A stretch of DNA of 64,000 bases. Source: Pempheris klunzingeri (taxonomy: Eukaryota > Chordata > Actinopteri > Acropomatiformes > Pempheridae). Below are positions 36,311 through 51,419 of the stretch, one piece after another. The stretch is from assembly GCF_042242105.1 (NCBI RefSeq), contig NC_092012.1, forward strand, positions 6,515,470 through 6,579,469, read 5' to 3'. A model generated the notes under the pieces. It ran no database searches and was not told the DNA's origin. It saw only the letters and a program-made list of their open reading frames with translations. Within the stretch, counting starts at the first letter, position 1. Each line of letters starts with the position of its first letter. The translations under genes were made by a program, and so were the position numbers.

Positions 36311-36690
36311 GCTACCACCATTACATCCCATGAGAATGAGAGGCCCTTCCTCTAACCCCCGGCCAAGTCTGATTTGTTCCCTCTCTGACGGCCCCTCATC
36401 AATCTTTTTGACAAAGTGCCTTCCAGACGCCGCTAGATAACTAATGTATAGAGCAGAACAGGGAGCACTCCGTCATCCCACCATGAAGTGTCAGCTGAAA
36501 GAAGCCCTCCGCCGCCCTCACCAGGCCTCCTTGTTTGTTTCATTCATCAGTAGATATGTCTGTTGGTCTCTGGGTGGTTTTATTTCCAAAAGGGAAAGTG
36601 AATATTTGAGGATTTGTGACAAGCATGGAGGGGGCAGTGTGGGGTGTGTGAGAGAATGGTCTGCTGCCATCTGTCGCCCTGTTTGTGGAA
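36311..36690. promoter_or_regulatory. Candidate regulatory island upstream of crabp1
   Basis: A GC-richer repeat-free block with CCCTCATCAATCTTTTTGAC, AGACGCCGCTAGATAACTAATG and CCGCCGCCCTCACCAGG lies about 1.3-1.6 kb upstream of the crabp1 start. It looks like conserved noncoding DNA, but conservation was not tested. Confidence 0.3.
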
Positions 36691-37089
36691 AATAGGACTT
36701 TTATGTAATATATACATTTATTTATGTCAGCTACCTATGTCAGCGACAATTTTATGCCTTTGAGCGCTTTAATCTGATTTTAAATGTATTTTTGGTGAGT
36801 TCACCTTCACCTTTTCTTTAAATGGGCCACATTTTTCACTTGTGTAGTTATTCCTCCAATAACGAACATCTTTGTTTTATACTAATGTATTTGAAAAATT
36901 GAAAATCCTATCCTAATCTCTTTTATTAGAATATTTCCTATATTTAAAAAAATATATATATTTTTCTAATATCATGACAAGGGCCAGAATCCTCAAAACT
37001 GTATTGCAGATTAATTTATTTAATTAACTTTTAATCGTTTTAAGTATCATACTCAGTCCTAAATATGGCCAAATCAGCCAAAGCCATCA

Positions 37090-37340
37090 GTAAAAATACT
37101 GGATTTAAAGCGAATTGACTCCGCCTCAATCCGCCCTTATGTCTCATTACCTAACTAACATAATGAGATATGACCTTCGGTGTCAGAGTGTCACCTTCAG
37201 TAAGATGTATGGACGCCCCACAGTTATGAGAACATCAAGGAAACACATTAACTTCTGCGGCCACAGAATCACATTTTCTCCTCCCAGACCTTAACTGCAC
37301 AATGAACTCCCCGAGGACAACAGGGACGCACAATAATGAC
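37090..37340. promoter_or_regulatory. Second candidate regulatory island between crabp1 and slc25a44
   Basis: The block has ATTGACTCCGCCTCAATCCG, CATTACCTAACTAACATAAT, a TGACCT half-site and a TCACCT half-site. It is repeat-free and more GC-rich than its flanks. Confidence 0.25.
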
Positions 37341-37621
37341 ATGGGTTTTTTTGTTAATGTTCTTCCCGCAGATGTGCAGCTAAATTTTTATTTAATGTGT
37401 TTTATGTAGTAATTGTACTTAATTGTGCTCTGCAGGCACCCCAATAAATCAGCTTATCAGACATAAATATCAGCATATACTGTAAGTTGGCTGATAATTA
37501 ACAAGTAGTTGCAATGCCGTGTTGTAAAAGAATATATATTTTTTAGTTTTTATATCGATAATAACTGTGAAACTGAAAAAAAGCAGCATATTCCACACAA
37601 ACTGTTGTTAATCAGCCATGT

Positions 37622-39261
37622 TTTATTGACCAAGTAGATGAACCAAGACACACTGAGATGAGACATGATGTGAAACAACACGTGCGATTAGTTTTGCAAT
37701 GAAAATGAAGATTTTTAATTCCAAAGTTTGCACTGATTCCTCTCTCTCACAAGGACAGCAGGTTTTAGTGCAACATCCCTTTAAGATGGGGATAATTGCC
37801 CTAAAGTGCAAATGTCTCACTGTATGAGTGTTTGAGAAGCACATCTTAACATGGCCTGAGCAAATTTATATACAACCTCAGAAGACTGCCCGTTAACAGT
37901 CTCCTTTCTCTACGATTAAAATACTTCTTTGAAAATAATCAACTCTCCTAAAAAGCCATTTGAAAAAAAAGAAGAAGAAAAAAAAAAAACACCAACAAAA
38001 GTTACAAAAGCAACAAACTGTGTGCTGTGTGAGCCGCAACACTCAAAGTTATTCGTTCAATATTTTGAAGTTTGGACACTTCTGTGGTCATGATCCCCAA
38101 AACAAGAAAATAAATTAGGTTCAATGCAATGCTTTAGGACAGGTTATTCACACAATTTACAAGAAATATACAATCACATTTTATGCCCAAAAGGATAAAA
38201 CATTTATGATATTGCACTCAAACATTTACTGTCACAGTAGGGAAACAGCATCAGTTCTGTTTAATTGACAGCCCTAGCATAATGGACATACTTCAATTAC
38301 GCTCAACCTCCTGGTGGTTACCCGTACGCCATATTTTATTTTATTAACCAGCTTCATCACAATATTTTCCTTCAGCACTAGACAGACAGCATATTATGTT
38401 ATAAAGAAATGTTGATTCACTTATCGTACTGTATGTATATTGTTGTATTTGTCAAGTCATTTCGTTTGACCCGTGTAGTGTAGAGTTAACTAAATATTCC
38501 TAGAACACAGAGGCTGCTATGATTCTACACATATTCTTTTACCTACTGTTCTTCTCACGCACATTAAGCAAATTAAAAACATAAAGCAGATTGTTTGTCG
38601 TGATCACACTATGAAGGCAGTATTTTAAAAAGGCCAAGAAAAAGAAACTGCAGAACAACTAGAGGAGCCAGTTTGGCGCACGTAAGGAAACAAACACTCG
38701 GGAAAGATTTGTTTACTGCTGATGTGAATGCGTCATCATGAGTTATACGACCCTCCTGTGAACCCTGATCAAAACCAGGTTTTTATGTGGGCCCCGACGC
38801 CGTTTGGCTCTGCAGCAGCACAAACACAGGTTACTACAGTTACCATCTGGCTGGTCGCACAAACTATTGAAGATAATAAGAGTCTGTGAGCAATCCATTC
38901 TACTTTTCTCCACTGCAAAGATGCATCAGCATGATTGTAGTGCGTGCATTCATAAATTAACTTTTAATTTGTTGACCAAATATAGAAACAAATCCTTTAA
39001 GATTGCATCAATTCGTCTGCATCTTCCAGGGTTAGAACATCACGTTCACCACCTTCAATTGCACCAAGATGCAACAACCCTGTAAACCAGCGACAAAAAA
39101 CTGAACCTGGGCCGGGTACTTAATCAGAAACCAATATGTTGGTATGAGCACATACAGATTCAGTGTCTGATACACAGGTGGCCGGTTTCCCTCGCACACC
39201 ATCCAGTGCCGTCACAGGGAGCTTCATTTAGGGCTAAAATGGTACATGGTCCTAGTATCTT
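37622..39261 (-). other. slc25a44: slc25a44 3' UTR, extent uncertain
   Basis: Downstream of the slc25a44 stop the minus strand carries AATAAA at 38340-38335 and again at 37627-37622 (context CAATAAAACATGG). The UTR is therefore about 0.9 or 1.6 kb. No competing gene was seen. An A-rich run sits at 37964-37990. Confidence 0.4.
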
Positions 39262-41063
39262 CTACCAGTGTCTTGAGTCCACCAGCTCCGGTCGCAAACT
39301 CATTTTTTTTAGCGTCTCATAGCCGACCACCATAACAATGGCAGTGGGCGTGGATGAAATGATGCGTGCCGACAGTCCTTTGGTCAGTCCCCAGAAACCC
39401 TCCTCTTTGATCAGCTGCCTGAACGTCTCGATGACTGAAGACCTCCCTTCCACCTTAACAACACACACAGACGGTCAGTGCCTGATTAGGACCAAAAATT
39501 TAGCAGCTGCATGAAATATTGAAAATGTATATATATATATATACACAAATATCTTGGTAATATAATCCCACTTCAAATGTATTTTTTATGCATTTCAGTA
39601 CATACAACAGACATTTCCACAGTTTGCACATAATGTACATTTGATTGATAAAGGCTTTTCATGAAGCAGCCTTGAGCTTATACAGAGACGCAGTTTGCGC
39701 AAGTGTTTTGGGTTGAATAGTACAAAATAAGTAAGGGTTCTCATGTGGACAAAAATGAGAAGTGCTGGTATTCAGTTCTGGTGAATACAAGCCCATTTCA
39801 GGCACTACATAGAGCACTTTGTTTTAAAACCTAAACCAGTATCACATCTTAGCCTTGGGCTGGGTGATTAATTGAGTTATTTCACTTAATTCAGATTTTT
39901 GTTTTTCCAGATTATGGTAATGTTTTTGGCTGTGTCACATATCCCAAGCTTGGTCTAATTAAAATAATATCCAACTAAATATAATGGACAATGCCCCATA
40001 AGGTACTTGTCTGTCAGATTTCTCTACACAGACAGAATCTGAATAGTTATTTTGTGGTGTGAATCAGTCATTCAACACAGTAGCCCGCAGTATCTATTTT
40101 ATATCACACAGTACATAAATATACAGAAAATGATGGCTACCTGTACTCTGGCTCTGACCACATCCATTGGGTTGGTGACAGTTGAGGCAGTAGCAGCAGC
40201 CAGAGGTCCGGCCATGGCTTGTAGAATCAGATGAGGGCAGTCACTGGGAGCCAGTTTAGAGAGTTGCTCTGTAGAACATTACAAGTACAGATACTTGATT
40301 AACAACAGGGCAAAAGCACTGAGAACATAGACACATACAGATTAGATGTTGCAAAACACAAGCTCAAGGTCTTTAGAGAAAGTGCAATTAGTGCAGTGCT
40401 TTATAGTGTAGAAAATATAAGTCCCAGCTGCTTACCAGCATAAAAATGATAGAAAGGCCACCAGACAGCACTGTTTGGGATATAAGTGAGTAAAGAAGCC
40501 ACATATCCCCTGTAGAATCCCCGGAAACCATCAACAGCGAAAATCTGAGTCATAATGTTCCTGGTTTGGCCGAACACTTTTTTGGACTTTCCAGCCTCTG
40601 TGTTAGAAGTGAGTCGAAAGCGGGTGAGGTGCTGCCCTTGGCCCTGCATCATCAGCTGCTGAGAGACAACATCTATAGGAACAGTGATGCTCTGAGCAAC
40701 CAGGGAGGCAGAGCCGCCCGCCACCAGTGACTTGACCGTGTTGTCCTCAGAGTACTGGGAGACATACTTCCTCACCAGCTCGTAGGTGGTTATGTAAGCC
40801 TGGCCTGAGATGAGAGTGAAGGTGTTGACCATGAAGCCACGATAAAGGCCTCGAACGCCCTCCGACCGCAGAATCTTGAAGAAGGCGTCAAAGGTGCCGC
40901 TGTAGAGCGATTTGCCCCTCTGAACCTGCAGCCGAGTGCGGATGAGTGTGGCCGGGTAGACCGTGGCCCGGATGGTCATCGTCATGAACACCCCGAAAGA
41001 GTAGAACTTCCTTTTGTCGAGGTCCTCCCACTCGATGATCTGGATGTTCCTTTTCTGCTGCAT
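39262..41063 (-). CDS. slc25a44: Mitochondrial branched-chain amino acid carrier SLC25A44
   Basis: This is a member of the mitochondrial carrier family; mammalian SLC25A44 imports branched-chain amino acids across the inner membrane. Coding exons on the minus strand: 41063-40436, 40268-40141, 39453-39262 (TAA). Phases agree and give 315 residues, against 314 in human. The start MQQKRNIQIIEWEDLD matches the family start, and an A at -3 supports it; an in-frame ATG 60 bp upstream (41121-41123) lies before the probable acceptor and is not used. The three carrier repeats show the signatures YPATLIRTR, VPIDVVSQQL and NPMDVVRARV; the first lacks the acidic residue of P-x-[DE], as in mammalian SLC25A44. 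The C-terminus SLRPELVDSRHW is diagnostic. A noncoding first exon ends at about 41896. The gene is divergent from psma4. Confidence 0.95.
39528..39544. repeat. (TA)n microsatellite
   Basis: A short TA dinucleotide run in slc25a44 intron between its last two exons. Confidence 0.8.
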
Positions 41064-41492
41064 CCTGCCGGCTGTGGGTGCCCCCTCATCAGACTGATTC
41101 CTGCTTGACAGCATGAACACCACCAGTGAGGTCAGTAAACTAGTTACTAAGTCTGTTTTGTCAGCAGTACAAAGAATATAAGGGTGTCCGTGTTAAGGCT
41201 TATGATCTTGACTTTAATGCTCCTCAAGAAAATGTTTGTCACTTGTGTTAAAATACTAATAATGGTCAGTGTGAAAGTAACAATGTGGCAATCTGCTTAT
41301 TAATTCTGAATGCTCTCCAAGGAGTGGGCAATATGGATAAGATCATCCGTCCCAAATGGTATGAAGTCACGATATTGATACATTGCAACTTCTTTCCATC
41401 TCTGATGTGACTTTGAAGTGAAACTAACGTCAACTCTGGCTAAACTTTTCTGCTTGAGCAGTTACCTTAGTCTCCACGTATCTGTGAGTGAC

Positions 41493-41505
41493 AGTTCAAA
41501 GGTCA
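41493..41505 (+). promoter_or_regulatory. DR1 nuclear-receptor element in slc25a44 intron 1
   Basis: AGTTCAAAGGTCA is a direct repeat of the half-site with one-base spacing, a strong match to the PPAR:RXR and HNF4A type of element. It lies about 0.4 kb inside intron 1 of slc25a44. Function is inferred from the motif alone. Confidence 0.5.
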
Positions 41506-41895
41506 TGCCCCGAGACAACTTTGCAAACAAAAGATAACGATGTTGATCTAAAGATCCAAGCAGGTTTGGTAAAGACATGGAGGCATGTCAGTGTTAATGA
41601 TGTTGCTGTTCTTGTCGCCCACTTAGCTTAACAGGGTTAGCTAACATAAGCTAACTTACACCAGTTTAAACTTGTGACACCGGTCAGAGGACACCGTGTT
41701 CCCGAGCCGGACTGGGGAAGTCGCGTCTTGTCTCATAACACTTATGAAACCTAACAATGTAAGCTAGGCGATAACAACACCGGGTGTTTCATAAGATATA
41801 CCTGTGGTCACTTGCGGGATATGTTTGTGTGGTTTAAGCCTCTGTTAGCTACCACCAAGCTAGCCCCTGTGTTAGCATTTATTAGAAACACTTAC

Positions 41896-42120
41896 CTCTT
41901 CGGACAGATGTTTATCTCAAGGTCATGTCCATAATGTTGGTTATACTTGAAGCTTCATGTCATCAGCTGATTCAAAAATGTCTAATTCTGTTTCATTCGG
42001 TTGTTAAAATGTGCAATAACGACGTGGGAGTTAGTTACCTCTCAGCTAGTTGGATAGCTAATAGTTAGCTAACTTCCTGTTCCCATTCAAATGACATGAT
42101 GCGAGGCAGCCAATGAGAGG
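41896..42120 (-). promoter_or_regulatory. slc25a44: slc25a44 promoter and noncoding exon 1
   Basis: On the minus strand a CCGAAGAG|GTAAG donor ends a probable noncoding exon at 41896. Upstream are an ETS-like ACAGGAAGTT (42080-42071) and a CCAAT box (42110-42114 as read on the plus strand). No TATA box is seen. GCTAGC-type hexamers cluster from here into intron 1. Confidence 0.5.
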
Positions 42121-42289
42121 CCTCTATTTCTTCTTCTTCTCTGTATTTTTTGACAAATCAAGTTTTAAGCGCATACCTCCAGAGTTTGTAAGAAATCTAA
42201 AATGATTAAAATAATTGTACAGAGAAGTAGCAAAAATTCTGTAACCATGTAATGTTTTTGCATGAAGAATAAATTAAACCGTATATTTT

Positions 42290-42422
42290 GTATGCAAAAA
42301 TATTAATTTGTAAAGTAAATAGTAGTGGAGTAAAAATATTTAAATGTTTCCCATTAAACTGTAGTAAATTACCGCAAATTTGTACTTAAGTGAGTATTTC
42401 TTAGATACATTCCAGCACTGTG
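42290..42422 (-). repeat. Interspersed teleost repeat (ACTTAAGTA family), partial copy
   Basis: AGTAGTGGAGTAAAAATATT, TTGTACTTAAGTGAGTA and the terminal ACATTCCAGCACTG match one end of the family seen at 2551-3014. Orientation is tentative. Confidence 0.5.
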
Positions 42423-42629
42423 CAAAAGAGTCAAAGAGTGAACTGGACATAATACTACATAGAAAAGCAATAGAGGATTAAGATTAGGACATATTGAACC
42501 TAATGCTACTTAATGAAACCACAAAAAGATCAGTTATAAGTCAGATAAATGAGACTTGTAAATAAAGATACTTGTATAATCTCACTTTAATACTTTTTAT
42601 ATCCCCCCTTTTTTTTATATCCCACCGTG

Positions 42630-42797
42630 TATATTGCACCTATGTTATACTTCCTATTGTTTAAATTGTGCATATTTTTAGATCTCCTCCTGTTTATATC
42701 ACTGTCGACTAGCTTATTATTTATTGTATCATTGAATGTTCTACTTTTGCTGCTGTAGCAATGTGAATTTCCCCGCTGTGGGAATAAAAAAAGGAAT
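42630..42797 (+). mobile_element. LINE 3'-end fragment between slc25a44 and psma4
   Basis: TTGCTGCTGTAGCAATGTGA, AATTTCCCCGCTGTGGGAAT and AAAAAAGGAATATCTC form the tail typical of teleost L2-type LINEs. A similar tail is at 55185-55279. It is a truncated insertion. Confidence 0.6.
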
Positions 42798-43039
42798 ATC
42801 TCAACTTAATTGGGAGGAATCTGCTTATAAGAAGTTCAGCGCAGAAAGAGAAAGAGTGGAGGACGGAGTGGTAGATACAGGACAGGGAGTGGTGCTGTTT
42901 GGAGAAAGGAGACAAACAATTACAGGTTCAAGTAGCTTTATTTAAATATTTAAACAAAACAGGTTTAACATCCTCAGTGTAACTACTAATGATGTTATAC
43001 ACTCCTGTGGAGAAGGTGGCGGCATGCACCTTTAATGTT

Positions 43040-43234
43040 GGTTTGTAGTCTGCCCGGAAAACCAAAGAAGAAGAGACTACAGGCTTTTGCTCGGTCCTCC
43101 TACCGGAAGGGGGCGCTGCTGATCGGCCGCTTCACCGCCGCAGGACACCGGTGAGAGTGAGGAAGCATCAAACTGAAAGCAGTGAACCTCTCTGTCTGTG
43201 GAGAACTACGCCAACTTGGACTGTTTTACCTGAG
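43040..43234 (+). promoter_or_regulatory. psma4: psma4 promoter and noncoding exon 1
   Basis: An ETS-type ACCGGAAG (43102-43109), a GC-rich block and no TATA box suggest a housekeeping promoter. The probable noncoding first exon ends at 43234 (TGAG|GTAATA). The AUG lies at the end of the next exon. Confidence 0.55.
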
Positions 43235-44191
43235 GTAATATATAACTTTATTCTGTCTGCAACAGTTTTGTTTTTTTTCCACTACATACACAGTGTAAGT
43301 ACAGTTTGGCTGCGTCCAGTCACATCACTCTGTTCATTATGAACTAGCTAGACAGCTAGCATGCTAACGAACTAGCACGCTCGGATATTGCAGATTCATT
43401 CTGTCCAGCAGCAGTTAGCTAACCTTAGCTAGCCTAGCTGTCAGGCACAGAGAAAAGTGTTGTGGTTTAAGTTGTGTGCCAGTAAAGTACAAGATATTTA
43501 CTTAATAGTTTATAATTGTCAACTTGTTTACTATTATGGGGAAACATACAAAACCAACACTAATCCAGTTCCCATGCTACAGAAGAGAACTATAAGGTTA
43601 GACGTTCAGATTATTATGAACCAACCAACGCACTTTTCACTAACTTACATGCCTTAAATTGTGTCATTTAGTTGCTCTTAAAACTAGACAGATGTAGAAA
43701 GCACAAAATTATTTATTGCTAAACTCTATTCAGAGGTTGTTGAATAATATCAACTCATGGGTATAGTTTGGTATGTTTACAAAAAAATAGGTGTAAGGAC
43801 AAATATAAAAAGTAGATGTATATATGTCAAAGTTGTAAACTTGAAATAATATATAACTGAGGTATGATTACTATTTATGAAACGTTTTGTTTTTGTTTCT
43901 GTATTGTTATTGTTACTGTATAGCTTAAATCTCATAGTGAAAGAATATGCTACAACTTTTTGGTCAATATTTTTCATTTTCTGTTTAATGTAATGTTTTA
44001 TTGTTATTGATTACTTTCTATATGCAGTCATATTAGTAAATTGTTAGGTAAGGCTGAAATAAGTTCTACTACTGTGTCTATGAAATGAAAAGTATGCCGT
44101 CAATTTCTTCTCACTGTTTGGTTTCTGCTGTCTGCTTCATCATCTTATAACTGATGTTGTATTTTGCAGGACAGTTTCAGTGCCGTGAAAA

Positions 44192-46863
<2,672 letters not shown>

Positions 46864-46913
46864 GCAAAATAACTATTTTTGTCACCAAAGCTTGTATTGT
46901 TTTGTCATTTTTC

Positions 46914-46919
46914 ATTAAA
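46914..46919 (+). terminator. psma4: Polyadenylation signal of psma4
   Basis: ATTAAA lies 51 bp after the stop and is followed by a GTGTTGTTGTCTG stretch. It gives a very short 3' UTR, as is usual for this gene. Confidence 0.7.
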
Positions 46920-46929
46920 AGTTTGGAAA

Positions 46930-48560
46930 CCGAATGACGTGTTGTTGTCTGCATCCTTGGCACAAAATATTGAGACATCTTTGAAGTTACTCCTCTTCAA
47001 AACAAAATTAGCACATTTCTTAAAGTAATAAGTAGTAAAATTAAAGAAGTTTTTGACCATTTATCATCTCTAAACTTTCAGTTTATCGCCACATGATGGC
47101 GCTATTAGTCCTGTGGATGCACTTTGCAGTGGTTTGTGTTGGCTACATGTGAAACAACAAGGCCCGCTTTGTTTTTCTAATGGCACAATTTTACTCGAGA
47201 CATTAAAAGCTCAAATTCAAATTACTTAATTTCCTGGTAGATCTCATCCAGCTGCCAGTTTTATTAGAATCAATTAACTGTGATGCTTTACTTAAAAAAA
47301 TTATAACAGCACTACTAACAGTAATTCTTACACATAAGAAACTTACATTTACTATAAAGGGTGGGGGGGGAACTTTACCTTCAAACATGAAAAAGTCAGA
47401 CAGGCAGAACAGGAACAGAAACTTGTTATAGCAGACGGGCAGAAGGAAAACAATTATTTCCTGTATGTCTGAAAAGCCTTTATGTACTGTGACCAGATTA
47501 AACTAGTTTTCTGTCTCACTGAGTCTGGCAGCTTCTTGTGTTGACAGGACCAGTTAGCTAGTAAATGTTCTGTGTTCTACTTACCACCTGATGGCGATAG
47601 TGTTCACTGATATTTCTTAAGGTTCTGTTCTGTGTTAGAGGGGAAAAAAAGTGCACTGAAAACAGCATTGATCCATAATGAAGGTATTTTATGTCAAAAT
47701 AGCCAAAAATAGAAGCTGTGTTTGGTTTGAGGACTGTAGTTACATTAGAACCAATCAATGAACTGGAGACTGAAAGAACACTACACCAAATTTTATCACT
47801 TTAATTTGATTTCATGCGTGTTAAATGTCATACATTACATAGAGTAAATGTAAATGTTATCATGTCATGGGATGATCAACATGTTGCCCATTCAAACAGA
47901 CTGCTGCGTTGAAGATGGTGACTGAAATGACATTTGGTGAGTGTAGATGAGTCGAAGAGAGCAGGTGGTGAATGGACAGTTGTATCGGTGTGTGATCAGT
48001 AATGGTCGCTCACTCACACAGTATGTAGGAGGTCATAACCGGACTGAACCCAGCTGTTGTTGATGGCGTAGAACACATACTATAAAGACGTGTGTGTTGT
48101 TTTAGGTTTAATGTTGCTCATGTAAGAACAAACCTCACTATGTTTCTTGCGCTGGGCAAATGATAGACCGGTCCAGAGGAAGCTCATCACACCCAGTTTT
48201 AAGCTCCTGTTGTGTCTGTGCACGGTTGACTTTTGTGTCTTTGCTGTTTATTGGTTGGCTGACTGGTTTATATGTGACGCCACAGTTTCAGCTACATGAA
48301 AGCAGGGCAGTAGCCAGGATATTATATGAATAATTAGAACTAATTCCTCCAACATAACCCCCACCAGTCTGATTTTTAGTCTATTTCTTTTATAGTTATT
48401 TTATCACCTAACACGACGATCTTTTAAAGTCTTTTTCACATCACCTGGAATTTTTTTCTGGTGGACAAATAGTAGATCTCTTTGTTTTATTTTATTCCTT
48501 TTATGCCACCAAATATGTGAATCAAATTTGAAAAGCCATCATGTGTAATTTGTGTGTAAT
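46930..48560. other. Intergenic DNA downstream of psma4, no gene seen
   Basis: Mostly AT-rich, with a G run at 47363-47370. Reading frames here are short, lack splice context and show no recognisable protein. Confidence 0.5.
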
Positions 48561-48800
48561 TGTAGAACGTAAACTCAGCACGCTCAGAGAAACAAACTGT
48601 GGAAATGACCTCGGTGTCCTCGATGGCAGCGTGCGTCCTGCATGAAGGCACTCTTTCCTGATTACAACTTATTCACTGCAGTATTCTGTACTCAATATTT
48701 ATAACTGTGAGGCCTTCAACAGTGTAATTATAATGATACAATCAGCCATGAGAGGAAGTTTTCCCACAATTATATGTTTATTACGCTGCACTGGGATTGA
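48560..48800. promoter_or_regulatory. Candidate noncoding conserved island A
   Basis: A GC-richer block (GATGGCAGCGTGCGTCCTGC) passes into an AT-rich one with GTGTAATTATAATGATACAA (homeodomain-like TAATTA). It is repeat-free by eye. Part of it resembles 51490-51530. Confidence 0.2.
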
Positions 48801-49329
48801 AATTGCCGTGTTAATACATACATTTAAGTGGTAACACTGCTGTCTAATCTGAGAATAATGTTGATTCACGTACTAATAACTATCTCCTGCCCTAATTGTG
48901 CTTGTGATTTAATTATTTTGAATCATAATGAATGAAGTGGCACAGTAACAAGGAAACTAGTTTAGCTAGCTAGCTTGCCCCAGAAACAAAGTACAACCAG
49001 TAAAGATCAGCATAAAGTGCCCATAGGAAGTTATTAATATAGTAACATATGCACACAAGCGTATGTCAGAATTTGTTTTGTCACATATTTGACCAAATGC
49101 TGGATGTAAAAATGGCTGACAATACTGAAAAAAACCCTTTTCCTTGCCAAGTTCCTATTAGCAGACTGTGTAAGTGATGTTGCCGCATTAAATACTGAGA
49201 TGTTTGAGTCACATCCAAGATAAAGACTTGGCCGGCCTCCTGAAATGAAAACTTCTTTTCATTTGACGTCAATCTTTCGAGAAGGATCTTACATGGACTT
49301 AAACTTGTAAATCAACAGCGCTAATTCAT

Positions 49330-50120
49330 TTAAAGGGTAGAGGCAGTGAGGTCATGGTGTTCACATGAGCTCTCACAGTGCTGAGTGGGAGGATCTTGGC
49401 ATCTGAAGTAGTGGAGCCGCTCGCTGCCTAAAACAGAGACAGAGGTGTCCGAGTCCACCCACCTCCCCCCTTCTCCAGTTTCTGTAAATCTGGCAGAATA
49501 AGGGTTATGTAAGAATTTAATTTCCGTGTCCAAAATACTCATATTGACACCTTGAGTACAACACTTCCTGCTTTTCCCCAGCTCTCCTTACATGCTCCTT
49601 CAGAATGACACGAGCCTACTGGGATCATGACTGACTCTGGACTAGAGGCCCACCTCCGTCCACTGTGATGAAGCAGATAGGGAGAGCAGGGCAATCTGTT
49701 GCAGTGTAAACACAGACCCAGAAAAGCACAGGAATGTCTCTGCAGTGGGAGCTGGAGTACGGGGTCAGCCGGAGGCCAAGGCAGGTGGTATACATCAGAA
49801 TCGAGGCTGACATCTCAGCATTAACTTATCCAAACAAGAGGCAGGCGGTATGTTATCCTGCTCGCACTGGAGGAGGAGCAGGAGGAGGAGTAGGAGGAAG
49901 GAAGAGCAAAGAGGGTGAAAAGGGGGAGTACGAAGGGGCTGAAGCAGACAAGAGCGAGTGGGAGTGTCCCCACAATGCAATCGTCTCCCCGTCTCTCCCT
50001 CCGTCCCAGAGGGGAAAAACACCAGTTAGCATATGAGGCTAAACATGACACGAGACTTGTTGCCAGCTCAGAACCTTTGATCTCGATCCCGTAACTGTTC
50101 CTGAGAGTAGCCACATATCA
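49330..50120. promoter_or_regulatory. Candidate noncoding conserved island B
   Basis: This is an unusually GC-rich block for the region, open in several frames on both strands, with a GGAGGAGCAGGAGGAGGAGT purine stretch at 49868-49887. No splice sites link it to other exons and no protein is recognised. It may be regulatory DNA or an unannotated transcript. Confidence 0.25.
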
Positions 50121-51419
50121 CTGGCAGCAAGTCCAACACTCAGAGCACAAGAGCCTTCCTTATTTACTACCTCAGATGCTTTAAGTGTTTATTTACTGTG
50201 TAGTTATAGTTTTATTGATACAGCTCTGGTCTGATGGGTCTATTTTCCATTTGGCTTCTGGCTGTGAAGATCTACTGCAGTCATCAATTTCTTTCTTGTT
50301 TTCTGTCCACTGGCCATGTTTTTGCATAATGTCTACAAAATATGTTTTAAAGGTCCTGTTATTGCACCTATTTATAGGTTTTCAAAGTTATTCTTGCTGC
50401 AGAATGTTGTCACTGGGTGTCAAATCTTCATATATACAGAAAGTTTAAGTAATTAAAAAATTTAATTATAATTTGCTTTCATAACAAATGGACAAAATAA
50501 ATATATACTGTAGCTTGTTTATTAATATTATCTAAGGTCTTTTACTTGTTTGAGGTTGTTTTGTTTGGGCATCTTATGTCTTTGTTGGATCGCGGACAGT
50601 TGAGAGATGACAGGAAATGGTCTTTTGGCTCATTTTCTCTCAGAAGTAGGAAGGATTTTAATATGTAATAAATAAGTACAGGGTGTAACCAGGTATTTAT
50701 TCTGCAGTTTTGTAAATGGTCCAACTAGTGTTAAGTGTAACCCTATCTAGCTATAGCACTGGAAGTTTAAACTATGACATTCGATGTTATTTCCTTATAT
50801 ATTTTGCACATAAAGTCTTGATATGAAACGTACAGCAGGTGGAGCCTTTAGGTACTCGTAGTGAAGAACAATGTACCATATCTCTATTAAATGAAGTGGG
50901 GCACCAGCATGAAAGTTTTACCAAGTGGAAACACTCAAAGAACCTTTGGACAGTGTAATGTATTCACCTTGTCACCACTTTGCATTGCCATCCCACTTTA
51001 CAGCCCCAAGTTAAAATGTGACACAATCCAATAAAAATAGCAACAGTTACACTGTATTTACACTGTTTACTATTACACTGCCATTACTGACACACTCTAT
51101 AGAAGATAGATCAGTTATAATCATGAGAAGCAACAAATCTAAAGTGAAGTAGGTGAACGGAGGCTAAAATGATTTAAACTACTGATCTGGACCCAATAAG
51201 CATCTCTGGATTAGATTAATCATCTGATGTGTGGGTTCCTGGCTACAAAGGACTTATGCTCAGTCAGTATTTTGCTGCGGAATTAATGTTTATGAGAAAT
51301 AATGTCAATCTGAAGTTCATCATCCACAGTCAGCTTTTGTGGATAACAGCCATAATAACAGACCTGCGGTTCTAATGGATTGTTGATATTATCAAAAGTT
51401 ACACATGTGGTGCCAAGTA

